From NCBI GenBank assembly GCA_018224415.1, contig JAGTUZ010000240.1:1-9173 (forward strand): DNA of 9,173 bases. Direction: 5' to 3'. Position numbers and translations under genes: made by a program. Source of the stretch: Bacteroidota bacterium (GTDB lineage Bacteria; Bacteroidota; Ignavibacteria; SZUA-365). Positions 6,751 through 9,173 of the stretch are shown here, one piece after another (the stretch's first letter is position 1; each line of letters opens with the position of its first letter). The notes beneath the pieces are model-generated. The model did no database searches. It saw only the letters and a list, made by a program, of their open reading frames with translations, and was not told where the DNA came from.

Positions 6751-9171
6751 CTAGTGAAAATCGCTCGGTTCGACACTGTACAGTGCCGCTTCCCCTGGGC
6801 GGAAGTAATCGACGAAAGCGTTCGCAACGGTGATTGTGTCCGGTGTGTCCGGTGTATCCGATGCGCTGACAAACCAGATATCGTTTGTGACGAGATTCGT
6901 GACCTTCCAGTACGAGTTGTCGCCGTCCGGTTTGAGCTTGACGATAATGTGTCGGTGCCCCTCGGTCGGATGTGTCCGCCCGTTGAGCACAAACAGGTAA
7001 TCAGCGCCAGTCGTCCGGTGTTCGAACTCACTGACAATGACGAAGGTCGAGTCCGGCGGATCGATCGCATCCGGATGATCCTGCCGCATGCTCAGGACCT
7101 TCGCGACCGTCTCGTTGCTTCCCGCGTCGCCGATGTATTGCAGATTCCAGATTTTCGCCTGTCTCCAGTCGAGATTCTGTTTTATGAAGTCGCCGATCGG
7201 CTGGAGGAAGGTATGGAAATAGGCAGCCGTCGAATCCCATTTGTGTTCCCCGTTATAGTCGAGGTTCCGGGGCTGCAGGTTTTCATCGACGAGCCCCAGT
7301 GTCCCGGCATTCGGATCGTTGAAAGGATGACCGTTCGCTGAGTCATTGGCCCACGTCGCACTGTCCGGCGGCCAGAACGGGTGCGCCGTGATCCAGGGGG
7401 CCGAAATGAAGGCGTAGAGCATAACGCCGTCGGCACCGAAGGCGAGCGGTATGTTGCACTGCATGCGAAGCTCGGCTGACGTGGGCTCCCGTAATGGGTC
7501 ACCATCCCAGGATGTCCACTTCTGTGCAACACTGTCCTCGTAGAGGTTCGTGTGGTTTTGGATGAATGGAATCCAAGGATAGGTTGTACCATGTTGTTTT
7601 CGATTATCAGCATGCTCACGAAATCGCAGGGACGTTTCCGTGAAGCCCCTGATGTTCGGCCGGTTGAGTTCATGATAATACATGCCCGGTGTACTGTCCG
7701 GATAGACCGGGCGGATGTAACTGGCGGGAATGGGATACGAATAATAGCCGGATGCGAAGTGGCGGCTGAAGGCGGCGGAGATCTTCGGATACTCGGAGTA
7801 CCCGAGCGCGCAGTACAGATGTACGTCCCCTGCACTTGCGGAATCGAGGAACTGCTCCATCACCGAGGTTTGCGTCCACTGTCCGCTCCGGCGGCCCTGC
7901 TCGGGTCCATAGATGAACCGCAGCGGCGGGAGGACACCGCCCGCTTTCCCCCCATCTGTAAGCAGGGCGTCGAGGCGCTGATGGACACGGCCGCGTATAT
8001 TGTGCCATGCGTGCAGCGCGCCGCCCTCGGCGAAGAGAGGATCGTTCGGGTAGAACATCGCGAACGTGCGGGGAGACGTCAGGCACACGGCATCGAGGAG
8101 AAACGTTGTGGACGCCTCCCCATTGTTATAGCTCAGGCGGATGTCGAGACTATCCAGTTTCGCTGAAACACTATCCTGATTGTAGTACTGATCGTTTGGT
8201 ACAATCTTCGTAGAGGTCGTCAGTGTCGTGTCCATCCACGCGCCGTTGTTCAGGTCTCCTTGCACGGCGAAGACAACCCCCGCAGCCGATTGACGCATCT
8301 CGATGAGGCCGAGCGCGATTTCGAACGGCGCGGTGATCCTCTGATGTGCTGCATCGAAGAAATCCGACTCGAGAAGTTGAAAACGGATGATCCGTCTTGG
8401 TGTTTGATGTGTCGAGTCGACCGTGACAATATCGAGATTCATCAAGGGTGTCGGATTCTCGTTAAATGACTCGGGTTCAACTGCCTGAACAGTCACGGAA
8501 ACGATATAGAGCCCGGAGGCTTCCTCGCCTTCGCGATTGTGGGCGCTATCTCTCCAGTCACGGTACATCGACAGTTCCAGCCTGCGATCTTCGACCACAC
8601 CTGAAATCTCGCCTCGATTCGCTTCCATGAGGATGCAGCGGTTCGCGGGTGCAGCATCCTCGAGCGGCGCCGCGAGGTTGGCGGATGGAATCGGGAGGTT
8701 GTTGAAATCCTCCCCTTCGAATGGCTGGAAACTCCCACGGTTCTCGAAATCCAATGCGGATTCCGGATGCAGCATGATCCGTTCTCCCGCCAGGAGATCG
8801 GAAAGCCCGAAATCCTGCACGGTCACCTGGAGTGGGTTGGGTTGCCAGGCGGGTGCGGCAGAGTCGCAGATCTGGTGCACGACGTTGTGTTCAATGGTCG
8901 TCATGACGGAATCGGGAAACAGGATGCTGGCGATCATGTTCGCACCAAGTTCACGCGCGAGCGCGAATTGTGCGGGCGAGAGGAAATACAGCCGCTGATC
9001 GGCTGTCGGGGTGGCACGCACTCCCTGGACAAAGTGGGTTCGATGGAGCATCGGATGGAATTCAGGTGAAAAGCCGTTGACGCCTATGGTGAATGGCTCG
9101 GTCTGGGCCTGTGCAACGGCCCCGGCCGAAAGGACGCACGCGGCCAGGATAAACGGGTAAATGCGTTTCAT
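6751..9171 (-). CDS. Large exported protein, possible glycoside-hydrolase-like barrel; function unknown
   Basis: The product is 806 residues, read leftwards from ATG 9171. Residues 1-22 are a clear Sec signal peptide (MKR, hydrophobic core, 'AQA|Q'), which supports this start even though only two bases lie upstream in the window. Residues about 60-85 ('PAQFALARELGANMIASIL') resemble an early barrel strand-helix. Residues about 200-365 look like a beta-sandwich or carbohydrate-binding insert ending 'TTFLLDAVCLT'. Residues about 370-670 suggest a TIM-barrel: 'YPNDPLFAEGG', 'YSEYPKISAAF', then 'REPTSAELRMQC' and 'AFGADGVMLYAF' (561-588), a pattern seen near the last strands of glycosidase-like barrels. 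Residues 705-803 look like a C-terminal beta domain ending 'RPGEAALYSVEP'. I cannot assign catalytic residues or a substrate. No T9SS sorting domain is present, unlike the other secreted protein here. The end may be truncated. Confidence 0.7.
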   Translation of the reverse strand: MKRIYPFILAACVLSAGAVAQAQTEPFTIGVNGFSPEFHPMLHRTHFVQGVRATPTADQRLYFLSPAQFALARELGANMIASILFPDSVMTTIEHNVVHQICDSAAPAWQPNPLQVTVQDFGLSDLLAGERIMLHPESALDFENRGSFQPFEGEDFNNLPIPSANLAAPLEDAAPANRCILMEANRGEISGVVEDRRLELSMYRDWRDSAHNREGEEASGLYIVSVTVQAVEPESFNENPTPLMNLDIVTVDSTHQTPRRIIRFQLLESDFFDAAHQRITAPFEIALGLIEMRQSAAGVVFAVQGDLNNGAWMDTTLTTSTKIVPNDQYYNQDSVSAKLDSLDIRLSYNNGEASTTFLLDAVCLTSPRTFAMFYPNDPLFAEGGALHAWHNIRGRVHQRLDALLTDGGKAGGVLPPLRFIYGPEQGRRSGQWTQTSVMEQFLDSASAGDVHLYCALGYSEYPKISAAFSRHFASGYYSYPIPASYIRPVYPDSTPGMYYHELNRPNIRGFTETSLRFREHADNRKQHGTTYPWIPFIQNHTNLYEDSVAQKWTSWDGDPLREPTSAELRMQCNIPLAFGADGVMLYAFISAPWITAHPFWPPDSATWANDSANGHPFNDPNAGTLGLVDENLQPRNLDYNGEHKWDSTAAYFHTFLQPIGDFIKQNLDWRQAKIWNLQYIGDAGSNETVAKVLSMRQDHPDAIDPPDSTFVIVSEFEHRTTGADYLFVLNGRTHPTEGHRHIIVKLKPDGDNSYWKVTNLVTNDIWFVSASDTPDTPDTITVANAFVDYFRPGEAALYSVEPSDFH
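6836..6862 (-). repeat. Three tandem 9-bp units within the minus-strand gene
   Basis: GTGTCCGGT, GTGTCCGGT and GTATCCGAT follow one another (plus-strand reading). In the minus-strand protein they encode 'SDTPDTPDT' at residues 771-779, a short acidic, Pro-rich loop near the C-terminus. The length is a multiple of three, so changes in copy number would keep the frame. Confidence 0.8.
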
Positions 9172-9173
9172 GA

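Noticed and set aside
6730..7341. 203-codon open frame on the plus strand at the end of the minus-strand gene
   Set aside because: It is the in-phase complement of the minus-strand gene, and such frames stay open in RNY-type coding DNA. It has no ribosome site, and the frame continues open back to the regulator's stop without a proper start.

Overview
The window looks like a chromosomal segment from a member of the Bacteroidota/Chlorobiota/Ignavibacteria assemblage with moderately high GC. Three things point there. The first complete gene ends in a type IX secretion (T9SS, Por) C-terminal sorting domain of the 'QNHPNPF ... GREVARLVDG ... LPAGIYICQL' kind. The sensor kinase has a signal peptide, a tetratricopeptide (TPR) array, a coiled coil, one membrane helix and a HisKA_3 kinase, a layout common in that group. 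The LuxR-type regulator ends in a '(S/T)xEIAxxLxISxRTVExHRxNICxKL' helix-turn-helix typical of it. I saw no tRNA, rRNA, CRISPR array, transposase or phage gene.

Layout. (1) 3-335, plus: the end of a response-regulator receiver domain, cut by the left edge. (2) 402-2759, plus: a large secreted ELWxxDGT-repeat protein with a PKD domain, an Ig-like domain and a T9SS sorting domain, followed by a strong intrinsic terminator at 2772-2815. (3) 2957-5767 and 5767-6429, plus: a two-component pair, a periplasmic-TPR histidine kinase and a NarL/LuxR response regulator. They overlap at TAATG and are almost certainly co-translated partners. (4) 6430-6750: a convergent gap with no complete gene. It keeps a codon-like composition and may hold the decayed tail of the next gene. 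(5) 9171-6751, minus: a large exported protein of unknown function with features that suggest a glycoside-hydrolase-like barrel.

How the parts work together. The kinase/regulator pair is a self-contained signalling unit: an extracytoplasmic TPR scaffold probably senses a ligand or protein partner, the signal passes through a long coiled coil and one membrane helix, and the regulator changes transcription. Its targets cannot be read from the window. The flanking secreted proteins are plausible targets only because they are neighbours. The receiver domain at the left edge is too incomplete to say whether it was a stand-alone regulator or the end of a hybrid kinase.

Nothing here clearly amounts to a new system. 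The points most worth a second look are the very regular architecture of the kinase sensor (twelve 40-residue TPR units with no indel, then a coiled coil with a 35-residue internal period), a ladder of cysteines at one TPR position, and the possible truncated tail of the minus-strand gene.
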